A stretch of 51,168 nt of DNA from Cloacibacillus sp. (GTDB taxonomy: Bacteria > Synergistota > Synergistia > Synergistales > Synergistaceae): the NCBI RefSeq assembly GCF_020860125.1, contig NZ_JAJBUX010000102.1, forward strand, positions 1 to 51,168, in the 5' to 3' direction. The notes under the pieces were generated by a model that ran no database searches, was not told the origin of the DNA, and saw only the letters and a list, made by a program, of their open reading frames with translations. The position numbers were made by a program, and so were the translations under genes. Shown here one piece after another: positions 1 to 7,810 of the stretch (the stretch's first letter is position 1; each line of letters starts with the position of its first letter).

Positions 1-37
1 GGATAAAGTAAGAAAAAAGGACAGATAAAAGACAATG

Positions 38-68
38 AAAGGGCGCGGGCGAAAGGCTCGCGCCCTTT
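38..68. terminator. GC-rich hairpin, possible terminator
   Basis: A perfect 10-bp stem (38-47 with 59-68) closes an 11-nt loop. Only three T residues close the right arm and no long T-tract follows, so it may be the terminator of a gene lying left of the window or just part of the repeat-rich region beside it. Confidence 0.4.
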
Positions 69-90
69 ATCATACGCGCCGTTCGCCGCT

Positions 91-196
91 GTCCCGTCGC
101 TCCGGCCCCCGAGCCGGAGCCCAGCGCCCCCTGGGCTGTCCCACAAAATACTGGAAAAACAACCCCAAGCCGCTGGCCCCCGGGTCAAGCCCGGGG
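91..196. repeat. Two CCGG-type palindromic intergenic repeats
   Basis: At 91-124 a CTCCGGC/GCCGGAG hairpin (100-106 with 113-119) and at 178-196 a CCCCGGG/CCCGGGG hairpin around TCAAG resemble the short REP-like palindromes scattered between genes in many GC-rich bacteria. A weaker relative of the first lies at about 829-857. No coding sequence is supported here. Confidence 0.5.
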
Positions 197-218
197 AGAC
201 GGAATAAAGGCAAACCGT

Positions 219-801
219 TAAGGTCAAAACTCCCTCAGTCTCGGCGAAAACATCGCCGAGCCAGCTCTGACGTAACTACCAGCCGAATGATGGAAAAACT
301 AAGTTCGACGACGAAAATCAATAGATTTTCTGTCTCACTTATCGCACAAAATCAAAGATTTCGGCTCCCTGGCCGCCTCAGAGAGGGAGCCAAAATTCTT
401 TGATAAATCACAGTTTGCTTCTGACTTTGCCCTTATAGCCTCCCTCTCTGAGGGAGGTGGATCGCCGCTGCTTTTGCGGCGAGACGGAAGGAGTGTTGCT
501 ATGTGTGACGCGGGAACCGCGGCATACATAGCCCGCGGCAAAAGCCGCGGAAGAACCTAAGGTCAACTCTCCCTCAGTCTCGGCGAAAAAACACCGCCGA
601 GCCAGCTCCCTCACAGAGGGCACCTTTAAGGGCAAAGTCAAAAGATAAATCACGGTTTAGCTTTTGACTTTGCAGCCTCCCTCTCTGAGGCGGCCAGAGA
701 GCCAAATCAGAGTTCTTCTGATTTGTGCGATTCGGCTGGTAGTTACATCAGAGGTGGATCGCCGCTGCTTTTGCGGCGAGACGGAAGGAGCGTTGACCTT
801 A
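219..801. repeat. Nested inverted-repeat cluster (four related arms, MITE-like)
   Basis: Four related arms alternate in orientation: forward at about 219-264 and 558-602, reverse at about 452-498 and 754-801. Each holds a CCCTCAGTCTCGGCG-like core with a small internal hairpin, and the outer arms end in a TAAGGTCAA-type sequence. The outer pair is also joined by an almost perfect inverted match (265-288 with 730-753, 23 of 24 bases) and a longer imperfect one (341-388 with 678-731). The whole stretch could fold as one long imperfect palindrome. This looks like nested copies of a small non-autonomous repeat; similar CTCCCTCAGTC-type repeats are widespread in gut anaerobes. Short reading frames across it run through the repeats and are not credible genes. 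Confidence 0.7.
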
Positions 802-1023
802 TGTTTATGCCGTTTGCCCCTGCGTTGTCACACCGGCCCACGAGCCGATGTCCAGTGTCGTGAGTTTTGTTTCTCCCGCATTTCGTGAGGCAAAACCGAA
901 AGATACCGGACTCTTCCGATATGAAATCCGTTTTGTGACGTTGCATAAGAGCGGCGATTATGTTATTTATCTATGTAAGGATGTATGATAGAAATATACA
1001 GAGATACCGTCCAGATGAAATAT
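802..1023. other. Non-coding stretch between repeats and first gene
   Basis: It contains a degenerate CCGG palindrome near 829-857 and then AT-richer DNA leading to the ribosome-binding site of the next gene. I see no gene, strong promoter or RNA. Confidence 0.4.
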
Positions 1024-1040
1024 CGGGAGGAGGTCAATAG

Positions 1041-1262
1041 ATGGAATGCCTTGCAACATTTGATACGACACATATGGCCCTGTTCTTTGAGAAGGCCTGC
1101 CGCGCGGAGGGGCTGAGCGTCAAGATAGTTCCCGTACCGCGCCAGATATCGGCAAGCTGCGGCCTCGCCTGCAGCTATCCCTGCGGCGAGCTTGAACATA
1201 TAAAAAATATTGTCGGCGACAAGGAGATAGATGTCGCCGAGTATCACGAGCTCGCCTCTTAA
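1041..1262 (+). CDS. DUF3343 family protein (putative Se/S carrier-like)
   Basis: A 73-residue soluble protein with the usual length and shape of the DUF3343 family: a beta-alpha start (MECLATFDTTHMALFFEKA), a central PVPRQISASCGLA motif with conserved Ser-Cys-Gly, and a second cysteine in ACSYPCGE. Known family context: DUF3343 proteins are small proteins proposed to act as selenium or sulfur carriers and are often found near selenium genes; the biochemical role is not established. The start is supported by GGGAGGAGG about 10 bases upstream. It stands alone, following the repeat region, and converges with the membrane gene to its right. The window also encodes selenoproteins (GrdA, GrdB), which fits but does not prove a selenium link. 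Confidence 0.8.
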   Translation: MECLATFDTTHMALFFEKACRAEGLSVKIVPVPRQISASCGLACSYPCGELEHIKNIVGDKEIDVAEYHELAS

Positions 1263-1271
1263 AGGAAACCG

Positions 1272-1550
1272 CTACTCCTCGTCCTCGGGCGGCTTTTCGC
1301 CTTTGAAGTATTTGTGCCAGAAGAGCCAGCCGAGGAAACGCCAGAGAAGGTAACCGCCGCAGACCACGGCGATCGAGATCCAAAACAGCGTGGCGAAGTC
1401 CATTCCGGCTCCGCGCAGCGCCGCCATCCCGCTCCGGCGGGTATGCGCGCTGCCGGGGCCGAAAAATTTCCAGGCCCATACCATCATCATTACGACGGCT
1501 ACCGCCGTCAATATTCTGTTTATCATCCTGCGGGCCGAATCACCGTTCAT
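1272..1550 (-). CDS. Small two-helix membrane protein, unknown function
   Basis: A 92-residue protein with two hydrophobic segments (about residues 11-29 and 52-75) and an acidic tail ending in PPEDEE, so both ends probably face the same side of the membrane. A GAGGAGATAGACG sequence lies just before the ATG. It starts 3 bases after the stop of the ClC transporter gene, so the two are probably co-transcribed. I recognise no family; an accessory role for the transporter is only a guess from proximity. Confidence 0.65.
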   Translation of the reverse strand: MNGDSARRMINRILTAVAVVMMMVWAWKFFGPGSAHTRRSGMAALRGAGMDFATLFWISIAVVCGGYLLWRFLGWLFWHKYFKGEKPPEDEE

Positions 1551-1553
1551 CGT

Positions 1554-2975
1554 CTATCTCCTCTCAATAAGCTTCGCCTTTATCCTCTCCAGATAAAAGC
1601 GCATGATACGGTGCAGCGAGATGCTGTCAAAGCGCCGCACCAACTGCTCGCCGCCCTCCGTCTTTTTGATGACGAAGGTACGCGACTTCGGAGAGAGCAG
1701 GACCTGCGTTGGATATAGGCTTCTATGTCCGACGACAAGATAGGATATCGCACAGGCGACGCCGGCAAAGGCCGCGATATGCGCCCCAAAGAGCTCCATG
1801 GCAAGGATCGTACCAGATATAGGCGTGTTCGTCGAAGCGGCGAGCACGGCGCTGACGCCGAGCGCGCTGCAGAAGGAGGGATCCAGGCCGAATATCGCCG
1901 CGAAAAGCAGACCAGACGAGGCCCCGACAAAGAGCGTAGGCGTTATCTCGCCGCCGCAGCCGCCCGCGGAAAGGGTGATGCCCATCGCAACAATCTTAAT
2001 GAGAAAGCCCAACGGAAGGTTTCTCTCTCCCATGACCATCGACTGGATGACGTCGCTTCCGAGGCCGAGAAAATCACCGCCGAACAGGATGCCGGTAGCG
2101 AGAAGCAGCACGGCGCCGCCTACGGGGCGCTTCCACCCTGTTATCTGATAGTAGATGAACATCTTATTTATGAAATGGATGCCCTCGACATTCATTATCG
2201 CCACCAGGCCAAAGAATACACCAGCGATGAGGACCATCGCCAGCACTCCCGGACCGATCTGCGGTATCTCAACCAGATAGGAGGGCAGATGTCCCGCTCC
2301 GATGCTGGAGGCGGTGAAATAGCCGACGATGCCGCTGATAAGCGCCGGAAGAAGCACATCGTAAAATATCTGTCCCACAAAAAGCACCTCGACGGCGAAG
2401 ATCGCGCCCGCCACCGGCGTGCCGAAGACGGCGCAGAAACCCGCCGCGATGCCGCAGATTATTATCTTTTTCATATCCGAGTCGTCCATATTGAATATGC
2501 GGCCAAGCAGATAGGAGACGCCTGAGCCGATCTGGGCGCACGGCCCCTCTATGCCGACGGAGCCGCCCGACGATATCGTCACGATCGTAGCGACGATCTT
2601 CACGGGGACGGCCTTGACGTCGATCAGCGTCCTGTGTCGGTTGTGGATGGCGTCGATCACCGCCTCAGTACCGTGGCCCGCGGACTGCGGCGCGAGCATC
2701 CGCACAAGATAATAGCTGAGGAGAAGGCCGGGAAACAGCAGCAGATAATGCAGCGTGCCCAGTGTTGAGGTAATTTTCATCGAGTACCGCAGCGCGAGCA
2801 GGAAGCCTCCAGCGACAAGGCCTACGGCGACGCCGGTCACGATCGAGATGAAGCACCACTTGACGACCGTGCACATAAGCCAGATCTCGTCACGCACAAT
2901 GTTTGCGCTGTCTGGCTTTTCTATATCTATTCTGACAGAATTATCATCTTCCTGCTTATTATTTAAATTTTCCAT
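1554..2975 (-). CDS. ClC-type chloride channel / Cl-:H+ antiporter
   Basis: A polytopic membrane protein of about 473 residues with hallmark ClC motifs: SSGGSVGIEGP near residues 135-145, which contains the GxEGP gating glutamate, and a later GTPVAGAIFAVEVLF helix. This architecture moves chloride or other small anions across the inner membrane, in some members coupled to protons. The gating glutamate is present, which fits an antiporter, but the transport mode cannot be read with certainty. I place the start at the ATG beginning MENLNN, preceded by GGTGA at 5-bp spacing; an in-frame ATG 27 bases upstream (3002) is an alternative. The next gene to the right is divergent. Confidence 0.88.
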   Translation of the reverse strand: MENLNNKQEDDNSVRIDIEKPDSANIVRDEIWLMCTVVKWCFISIVTGVAVGLVAGGFLLALRYSMKITSTLGTLHYLLLFPGLLLSYYLVRMLAPQSAGHGTEAVIDAIHNRHRTLIDVKAVPVKIVATIVTISSGGSVGIEGPCAQIGSGVSYLLGRIFNMDDSDMKKIIICGIAAGFCAVFGTPVAGAIFAVEVLFVGQIFYDVLLPALISGIVGYFTASSIGAGHLPSYLVEIPQIGPGVLAMVLIAGVFFGLVAIMNVEGIHFINKMFIYYQITGWKRPVGGAVLLLATGILFGGDFLGLGSDVIQSMVMGERNLPLGFLIKIVAMGITLSAGGCGGEITPTLFVGASSGLLFAAIFGLDPSFCSALGVSAVLAASTNTPISGTILAMELFGAHIAAFAGVACAISYLVVGHRSLYPTQVLLSPKSRTFVIKKTEGGEQLVRRFDSISLHRIMRFYLERIKAKLIERR

Positions 2976-3022
2976 AATAATCACCGTCCCGTATTCTAGC
3001 ATAAAGTTTCCGCGATTGCTGA

Positions 3023-3036
3023 TATAATAGCCTTCA
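3023..3036 (+). promoter_or_regulatory. -10 box placed for a leaderless transcript
   Basis: A perfect TATAAT at 3023-3028 ends 7 bases before the ATG at 3036, so initiation would be expected at or very near the A of the start codon. No Shine-Dalgarno sequence can fit. No clear -35 box is visible. Confidence 0.45.
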
Positions 3037-3635
3037 TGAACGTAAAAATTTCGAGCCTAGTCGAACAGACGGCAAAATATATTTTTTTAGCCGCGGTGCT
3101 TGCCTCATTTGTCTTCTTCGGATGGCGCGTAATGACGAAGCGGGCCTACGTGGAGCACGAGAGGGCGCAGTGCGAAGCGCTTGCCGTGAGCGCCGCTCTC
3201 ACCGCCGCGGAGGCGGTTTCAAGAGATGAGGCCCTGGCGCAGCTCGTGAGGCAGCTCGGCGAGGCGGAGTTTGTCACGGATCACATGTCGATGCCCGGTA
3301 ATAATACCGTCTCCGTAACGATAGGCGCGGAGCGCGGAGGCTTCCTGATAAGGTCAAAGGCCGCCTCGGGCTGGAACTCGCGCAGCCCTCAGAGCGCGGA
3401 GTTTGCGCTGAGCCTTCGCCCCGGCGGCGAAATCACATTCAAAGGCGACGATGATATAAAGAGGGCGTCTCGCATACGCGCCGCGCGCGCCGGTATTTCA
3501 AAGAAAGATCAATCAAAAGAGCACATTTTCACATTTCCCCACGAACGCCCCTGCCCCGCGCCATTCACGGCCATAACGGCAAAGGCCTCCGGACTTTCAG
3601 ACAAGCCGGTCTATATCCTGATCTTAAATGAATAA
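3036..3635 (+). CDS. Hypothetical protein with N-terminal membrane anchor
   Basis: A 199-residue protein with one hydrophobic segment at about residues 14-32 followed by a hydrophilic domain with alternating short strands (for example NTVSVTIGAERGGFLI), suggesting a bitopic protein with an extracytoplasmic domain. I do not recognise a family. It is transcribed divergently from the ClC transporter across a very short gap. The ATG lies 7 bases after a TATAAT sequence and has no ribosome-binding site, so it may be translated from a leaderless mRNA. Codon use is like its neighbours. Confidence 0.6.
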   Translation: MNVKISSLVEQTAKYIFLAAVLASFVFFGWRVMTKRAYVEHERAQCEALAVSAALTAAEAVSRDEALAQLVRQLGEAEFVTDHMSMPGNNTVSVTIGAERGGFLIRSKAASGWNSRSPQSAEFALSLRPGGEITFKGDDDIKRASRIRAARAGISKKDQSKEHIFTFPHERPCPAPFTAITAKASGLSDKPVYILILNE

Positions 3636-3765
3636 AGACCGCGTGCAATAGAAACCGGCATAGACATCCACGCTTGATATTAGCCAAAACGACAAAATTG
3701 GCCAGAGTGTATTCAGCATTCCGGCCAGCGTTATGTTATTATCTTTATTCCGCTAAAAGGTAAGG

Positions 3766-4191
3766 TTATGAATACTCCATCGGCCGGCGCTGCAGTATCA
3801 GCAAGCCTTCGCGCGGCTCGAAGCCCAGACGCCCCATGAAGGAGGTCAGCTCGCTTGTGTAGGTGACTATCACGGGAACGTTCCTGAGCGCGGGGTGGCC
3901 GAGCGCGTATTCCAGCAGCTGCGAGCCTATGCCCTTGCCCTGATAGTCGGGGTGAACGAGGATATCCCACAGCGAGCCGCGGAATACAAAGTCCGTGAGC
4001 ACGCGGCAGAAGGCGATCAGTTTTCCGTTGTGGCGGATCGAGAAGCACATGCTAGTTCCTTTCAGCATTTTTTCGATCTGCTCGAGCGAGCGGCTCCTGC
4101 CCCAGCGTGTAAAACGGTATAGATCCTGCAGATCGGCGGGAGATATGGCCAGTTTGCTGTCGTAGAAGTAATATTCAGGATTTGATTTCAT
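3766..4191 (-). CDS. GNAT family N-acetyltransferase
   Basis: 141 residues, a typical single GNAT domain. The acetyl-CoA pyrophosphate-binding motif A is visible as DILVHPDYQGKGIGSQLLEY (about residues 76-95), preceded by the beta4 strand. The substrate cannot be told from sequence; GNAT enzymes acetylate small amines, antibiotics or protein amino groups. The gene overlaps the end of the upstream zinc-ribbon gene by 17 bases, so the pair is probably translated together. Confidence 0.85.
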   Translation of the reverse strand: MKSNPEYYFYDSKLAISPADLQDLYRFTRWGRSRSLEQIEKMLKGTSMCFSIRHNGKLIAFCRVLTDFVFRGSLWDILVHPDYQGKGIGSQLLEYALGHPALRNVPVIVTYTSELTSFMGRLGFEPREGLLILQRRPMEYS

Positions 4192-4429
4192 CAGGCATCC
4201 CTTCCTTTATGAAGGCGTACCTCTTATTATTTGGCTTTGCCGCGAGCACCATGCCGCCGACGATCTTGCGCAGGTCCCCGCGTCTTGTATCTTTTGTGAT
4301 CGTCAGCTCAAGCAACTGCCCGGCCCCGCACTTGCTGCAGGTCCACATGGCGCGCGCCGTGCCGCTGGCGTCCGGCGAACCGGCGAGCACCACAAGCTCG
4401 CCGCATTTTTGACAGGCTAAAATAAGCAT
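4175..4429 (-). CDS. Small zinc-ribbon-like protein
   Basis: 84 residues with two CxxC knuckles (CQKC near residue 6 and CSKC near residue 31), the pattern of a four-cysteine zinc ribbon, followed by a basic segment (TKDTRRGDLRKIVGGMV). Such domains usually bind zinc and often contact nucleic acid or protein. No specific family is recognised. The reading frame is closed by a TAA just upstream of the ATG, so this start is the first possible. It overlaps the following acetyltransferase gene. Confidence 0.62.
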   Translation of the reverse strand: MLILACQKCGELVVLAGSPDASGTARAMWTCSKCGAGQLLELTITKDTRRGDLRKIVGGMVLAAKPNNKRYAFIKEGMPDEIKS

Positions 4430-4513
4430 TAAAAATTACTTCTTTCCGGGAGGCTCGTCTCTCAGGCGGCCTCTCCTGCGTATTCTCCGCGGGCCTCGGA
4501 TATCGGCTTACGG

Positions 4514-5716
4514 TTACTTTAGGACAAATTTTACCCTCAGAGGCCCTTCGCTGTAAATATCCCTCGCGGTAAGTATCTCCAGCTTTATGCTGCTTTTGAC
4601 CTGTGATATTTTATCGAGCGCCGTGATAAATTCTCCCGTGTCGATGGAGCCGACGTTGCCGGAGATCGGGTCGCGCAGCACGCCGTCGTTGGCGGCCTTC
4701 TGGTTGAGCGACTTCAATGCCTGGAATACCGTCTCCTCTATCTTATGCCGCGGCGTGTCCGGCTCAAAGGTATGCGAGTAGAGCAGTTGTTTTTCTCTGT
4801 ATATCAGCCGCGAACGGTAAGCCTCTATCTGTGCCTGTACCGCCTCCCCCTCCACCGCGTTGCTCAGCGCCGTAAGCCGCAGCAGCCAGCGCCCTGGGCT
4901 GTGTGTCAGGCGTTCTCTGACCTTGGCGGCTGATTCCGCCGCCACCTCCGGCAGCTTCACCGACTCAGGTGTTTTTCCGCCAAAACGGTAGGCGAGCAGC
5001 GCGCGCGCCTCGCTGCGCAGCCTGTCAATGTACTGGTCTACCTGCTGCGCCGTGATGATGGAATCGGTCATCACCCCCTGGGCCAATATCTCTCCTGTAA
5101 AGGCGGCGATGCGTCCCTCGCGCAGACGCTGGATACCGGACTTGAGCGATTCGGACTCCGCTTTGAGCGCTTTGACCGAGGCGTCAAGTTTTTTGCTCTC
5201 GGCGAGCAGTCTGTCGTTTTCTTTTTGCAGGACGGCCTGTTCGGCCTCCGTTTCGTCGCGCATCCGCGTCATCGCGGCAAGCTTGGCGCGCGTTTCGTTG
5301 AGGCTTTTCATGCCGTTCTCCAGTTTTTCTTCGACCTGCCGCAGCTCCGACTCTTTTTCCGAGAGGTCGCCGCGGCTCTGGAAGAGGTCTATCTCCATGC
5401 GCCCCATAGATTCTTCGTTCTTTTTGAGCTCTTCCCTTGTCGATATCAGCTGGCGCTGGATGACCTGCATGCTGAAGAGCGCCGTGCGCACCTGTTCGGA
5501 GGCGGCGCTGAGGACGAAGATCGTGGCAATGGCGATGCCGACGCCGGTCAGCACCGATATGATGCGTGAGGTATATTTAGGACGGATCTTTAAGAATGTT
5601 ATACGTTTTTTGCCGAGTTTCATGCCGATGACGTCGCCGGCCCATGAGACGAGAGCGCTGACGATGATCAGCGCGCCGAGCAATATCCAGTTTATGTCAT
5701 GAAAAATCTCAAACAA
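4514..5716 (-). CDS. DUF3084 membrane-anchored coiled-coil protein
   Basis: 400 residues. Two hydrophobic segments (about 10-30 and 50-72) flank a conserved basic loop (KLGKKRITFLKIRP), then a long heptad-rich coiled coil (about 80-215) and a C-terminal globular domain. This is the layout of DUF3084 proteins, whose function is unknown; a structural envelope role is inference only. The start codon is a TTG preceded by GAGGT with 6-bp spacing. Upstream lies an extended -10 (TGGTATAAT). No close operon partners are evident. Confidence 0.78.
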   Translation of the reverse strand: MFEIFHDINWILLGALIIVSALVSWAGDVIGMKLGKKRITFLKIRPKYTSRIISVLTGVGIAIATIFVLSAASEQVRTALFSMQVIQRQLISTREELKKNEESMGRMEIDLFQSRGDLSEKESELRQVEEKLENGMKSLNETRAKLAAMTRMRDETEAEQAVLQKENDRLLAESKKLDASVKALKAESESLKSGIQRLREGRIAAFTGEILAQGVMTDSIITAQQVDQYIDRLRSEARALLAYRFGGKTPESVKLPEVAAESAAKVRERLTHSPGRWLLRLTALSNAVEGEAVQAQIEAYRSRLIYREKQLLYSHTFEPDTPRHKIEETVFQALKSLNQKAANDGVLRDPISGNVGSIDTGEFITALDKISQVKSSIKLEILTARDIYSEGPLRVKFVLK

Positions 5717-5771
5717 TGAGTTACCTCGCTCTTAAAAGATTTTATGTACATTACATATCATATACGGTCTT

Positions 5772-5780
5772 ATTATACCA
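5772..5780 (-). promoter_or_regulatory. Extended -10 promoter for the DUF3084 gene
   Basis: On the minus strand TGGTATAAT gives a TGN-TATAAT extended -10 element, about 55 bases upstream of the TTG start. The -35 region is weak, as expected for extended -10 promoters. Confidence 0.5.
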
Positions 5781-5820
5781 GATGCTTTTGAAGAAAATCA
5801 GCTGTATGCAATTTTACAGA

Positions 5821-5855
5821 GAAGAGAAGGAGGATGTTTCAGCCCCCTTCTCTTC
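5821..5855 (-). terminator. Hairpin at the end of the efflux operon
   Basis: A 10-bp perfect stem (5821-5830 with 5846-5855) begins just beyond the stop of the permease gene at 5861. The T-tract after it is poor, so termination strength is uncertain. Confidence 0.55.
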
Positions 5856-5860
5856 GTAGT

Positions 5861-7078
5861 TTATTCGTATTTCAGCGCGTCGATCGGATTCAGCAGGGAA
5901 GCCTTGTAGGCCGGGTAGTAGCCGAAACCCACGCCGACCATCGCCGAGAAGACGAAGGCAAGCACGATCGACATCAGCGTGAAGACCGGCGGCGCTGAGG
6001 TGAAGGAGGACAGGGCATATCCCGCTGCCACGCCGAGCATTATCCCGATCGTGCCGCCGATCATCGAGAGGACGACGGCTTCGATGAGGAACTGCATCCT
6101 GATGTCCCTCTCCGTCGCCCCTACGGCCATCCTGATGCCTATCTCGCGCGTGCGCTCGGTCACCGAGACAAGCATGATGTTCATTATCCCGATGCCGCCG
6201 ACGACAAGCGAGATGAAGGCGATCGAGCCGAGCAGCATCGACATTATCGTCGTCGTCTTGCGGCGCGCCTCGAGCATCTGCGAGACGTTGCGCACCGCGA
6301 AGTCGTCGGCGTCGCCCGGCTTTATCTTGTGCCGTTCGCGCAGAAGGGCCTCGGTCTCGTTCTGTATGTAGGAGAGGGCCTCCATCGAGACGCCCTTTAT
6401 GTAGATGTTGCCGATGCGTCCCGCGGTCTTCCAGCGCACAAGCCTTCTCTGCGCCGACGTCAGCGGTACGAGGACGAAATCATCCTGATCGCTTCCCATC
6501 GCGGATAGCCCCTTCGCCTCAAAGATGCCGACCACCGTATAGGGGATCTTATTTATTCTGATCGCCTTGCCTACGGGGTTTTCACCGCCAAAGAGCTTGT
6601 CCACAACCGTTTTGCCGATGACGGTGACTTTCGCGCCCTGGCGCACGTCGCTCGCATTGATGTCGCGGCCGGATTCTATGTTCCATTCCTGCACGTAAGA
6701 GTATTCTTTCGTGCTGCCGACGACGCTCGAGCTCCAGTTTGTGTTTTCATAGATGAGCGTCGCGGAGAGGTTTATCATCGGAGCCACGGCGTCCACGCCG
6801 GAGACCTCTTTTTCGATCGCCTGGGCGTCGTCGTAGGTCAGGTAGCGCGTGACTCCCGTCGTCGAACGGCCGGGCCTGTCGGGAAAGACCATGATAAAGT
6901 TGCTTCCGAAAGAGGATATCTGCTCGTCGATACTTTTGTTGGCTCCCGCGCCGACTGCGAAGGCCGCGATGACGGCGGCGACGCCGATGATTATCCCGAG
7001 CGCCGTCAGCATGGAGCGGGTCTTGTTACGGCGCAGCGCCGTGAGGGAGGCTAAAAATACTTCGGATATGGCTATCAT
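5861..7078 (-). CDS. MacB-like ABC transporter permease
   Basis: 405 residues with the FtsX/MacB architecture: N-terminal helix after TALRRNKTRSMLTALGIIIG, a periplasmic MacB-PCD domain (about 45-245), then three C-terminal helices including GGIGIMNIMLVSVTERTREI, the diagnostic MacB motif. It would form the inner-membrane, mechanotransmitting part of a tripartite exporter. The start ATG overlaps the stop of the ATPase gene (ATGA), showing tight coupling. In canonical E. coli MacB the ATPase and permease are fused; here they are separate. The substrate (macrolide, peptide or other) cannot be told. Confidence 0.9.
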   Translation of the reverse strand: MIAISEVFLASLTALRRNKTRSMLTALGIIIGVAAVIAAFAVGAGANKSIDEQISSFGSNFIMVFPDRPGRSTTGVTRYLTYDDAQAIEKEVSGVDAVAPMINLSATLIYENTNWSSSVVGSTKEYSYVQEWNIESGRDINASDVRQGAKVTVIGKTVVDKLFGGENPVGKAIRINKIPYTVVGIFEAKGLSAMGSDQDDFVLVPLTSAQRRLVRWKTAGRIGNIYIKGVSMEALSYIQNETEALLRERHKIKPGDADDFAVRNVSQMLEARRKTTTIMSMLLGSIAFISLVVGGIGIMNIMLVSVTERTREIGIRMAVGATERDIRMQFLIEAVVLSMIGGTIGIMLGVAAGYALSSFTSAPPVFTLMSIVLAFVFSAMVGVGFGYYPAYKASLLNPIDALKYE

Positions 7079-7809
7079 GCGACTGCCCTCCCCTGCGCGC
7101 TCTGTACCGGCGAAACGCTGCGCCTTTTTTCGTTTATCTCGTCCTTTATGATCAGCCCGTCGCGGAAGTGCAGGATGCGCTTCGCGTAGAGGGCGACGTC
7201 ATATTCGTGCGTGACCAGTATGATCGTCATCCCCTCGTCATTGAGGCGGTGGAAGAGGGCCATTATCTCGTCGCTGGTTTTAGAGTCCAGGTTTCCCGTA
7301 GGCTCGTCCGCCATCAGTATCGGCGCGCGGTTGACGATGCCGCGCGCGATCGCCACCCGCTGCTGCTGGCCGCCGGAGAGCTGGGAGGGTTCGTGATAGA
7401 GGCGCTCCTGCAGCCCCATCTCTACCAGCGCCTGTTTCGCTTTTTCGTGGCGCTCCGAGCGCGGCACTCCCGCATAGAGCAGCGGAAGCTCCACATTTTC
7501 CAGCGCCGTCGTCTTTGGCAGCAGGTTGAAGCCCTGAAAGACAAAGCCTATCATTCTGTTTCTGATGTGGGCCAGCTCGTCGCTGTCCATCTCCGCGACC
7601 CGCACGCCGTCAAGGAGGTACTCTCCGCCCGTCGGACGGTCGAGGCAGCCAAGGATGTTCATCGTCGTCGACTTCCCCGAGCCGGAGGGGCCCATCATCG
7701 CGACAAACTCCCCCTCCTCTACGCTGAGATTGACTCCGTGGAGTATCTCGACCTCTTCGCCTCCCAGCAAAAAGCTCTTTTTTATATCCTTGAGTTCAAC
7801 AAGAGCCAT
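7075..7809 (-). CDS. MacB/LolD-type ABC transporter ATPase
   Basis: 244 residues with complete motifs: Walker A GPSGSGKST (about 40-48), Q-loop, signature LSGGQQQR (about 143-150), Walker B ILMADEPTGNLD with catalytic Glu, and the switch His in VTHE. It energises the adjacent permease. The ATG is preceded by GGAG. It follows the adaptor gene by one base and overlaps the permease start by 4 bases, so the three form one translational unit. Confidence 0.93.
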   Translation of the reverse strand: MALVELKDIKKSFLLGGEEVEILHGVNLSVEEGEFVAMMGPSGSGKSTTMNILGCLDRPTGGEYLLDGVRVAEMDSDELAHIRNRMIGFVFQGFNLLPKTTALENVELPLLYAGVPRSERHEKAKQALVEMGLQERLYHEPSQLSGGQQQRVAIARGIVNRAPILMADEPTGNLDSKTSDEIMALFHRLNDEGMTIILVTHEYDVALYAKRILHFRDGLIIKDEINEKRRSVSPVQSAQGRAVA

Positions 7810-7810
7810 C

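Noticed and set aside
35..946. Several open frames of 60-120 codons on both strands in the left kilobase
   Set aside because: They run through the inverted repeats, lack ribosome-binding sites and have biased, non-protein-like composition.
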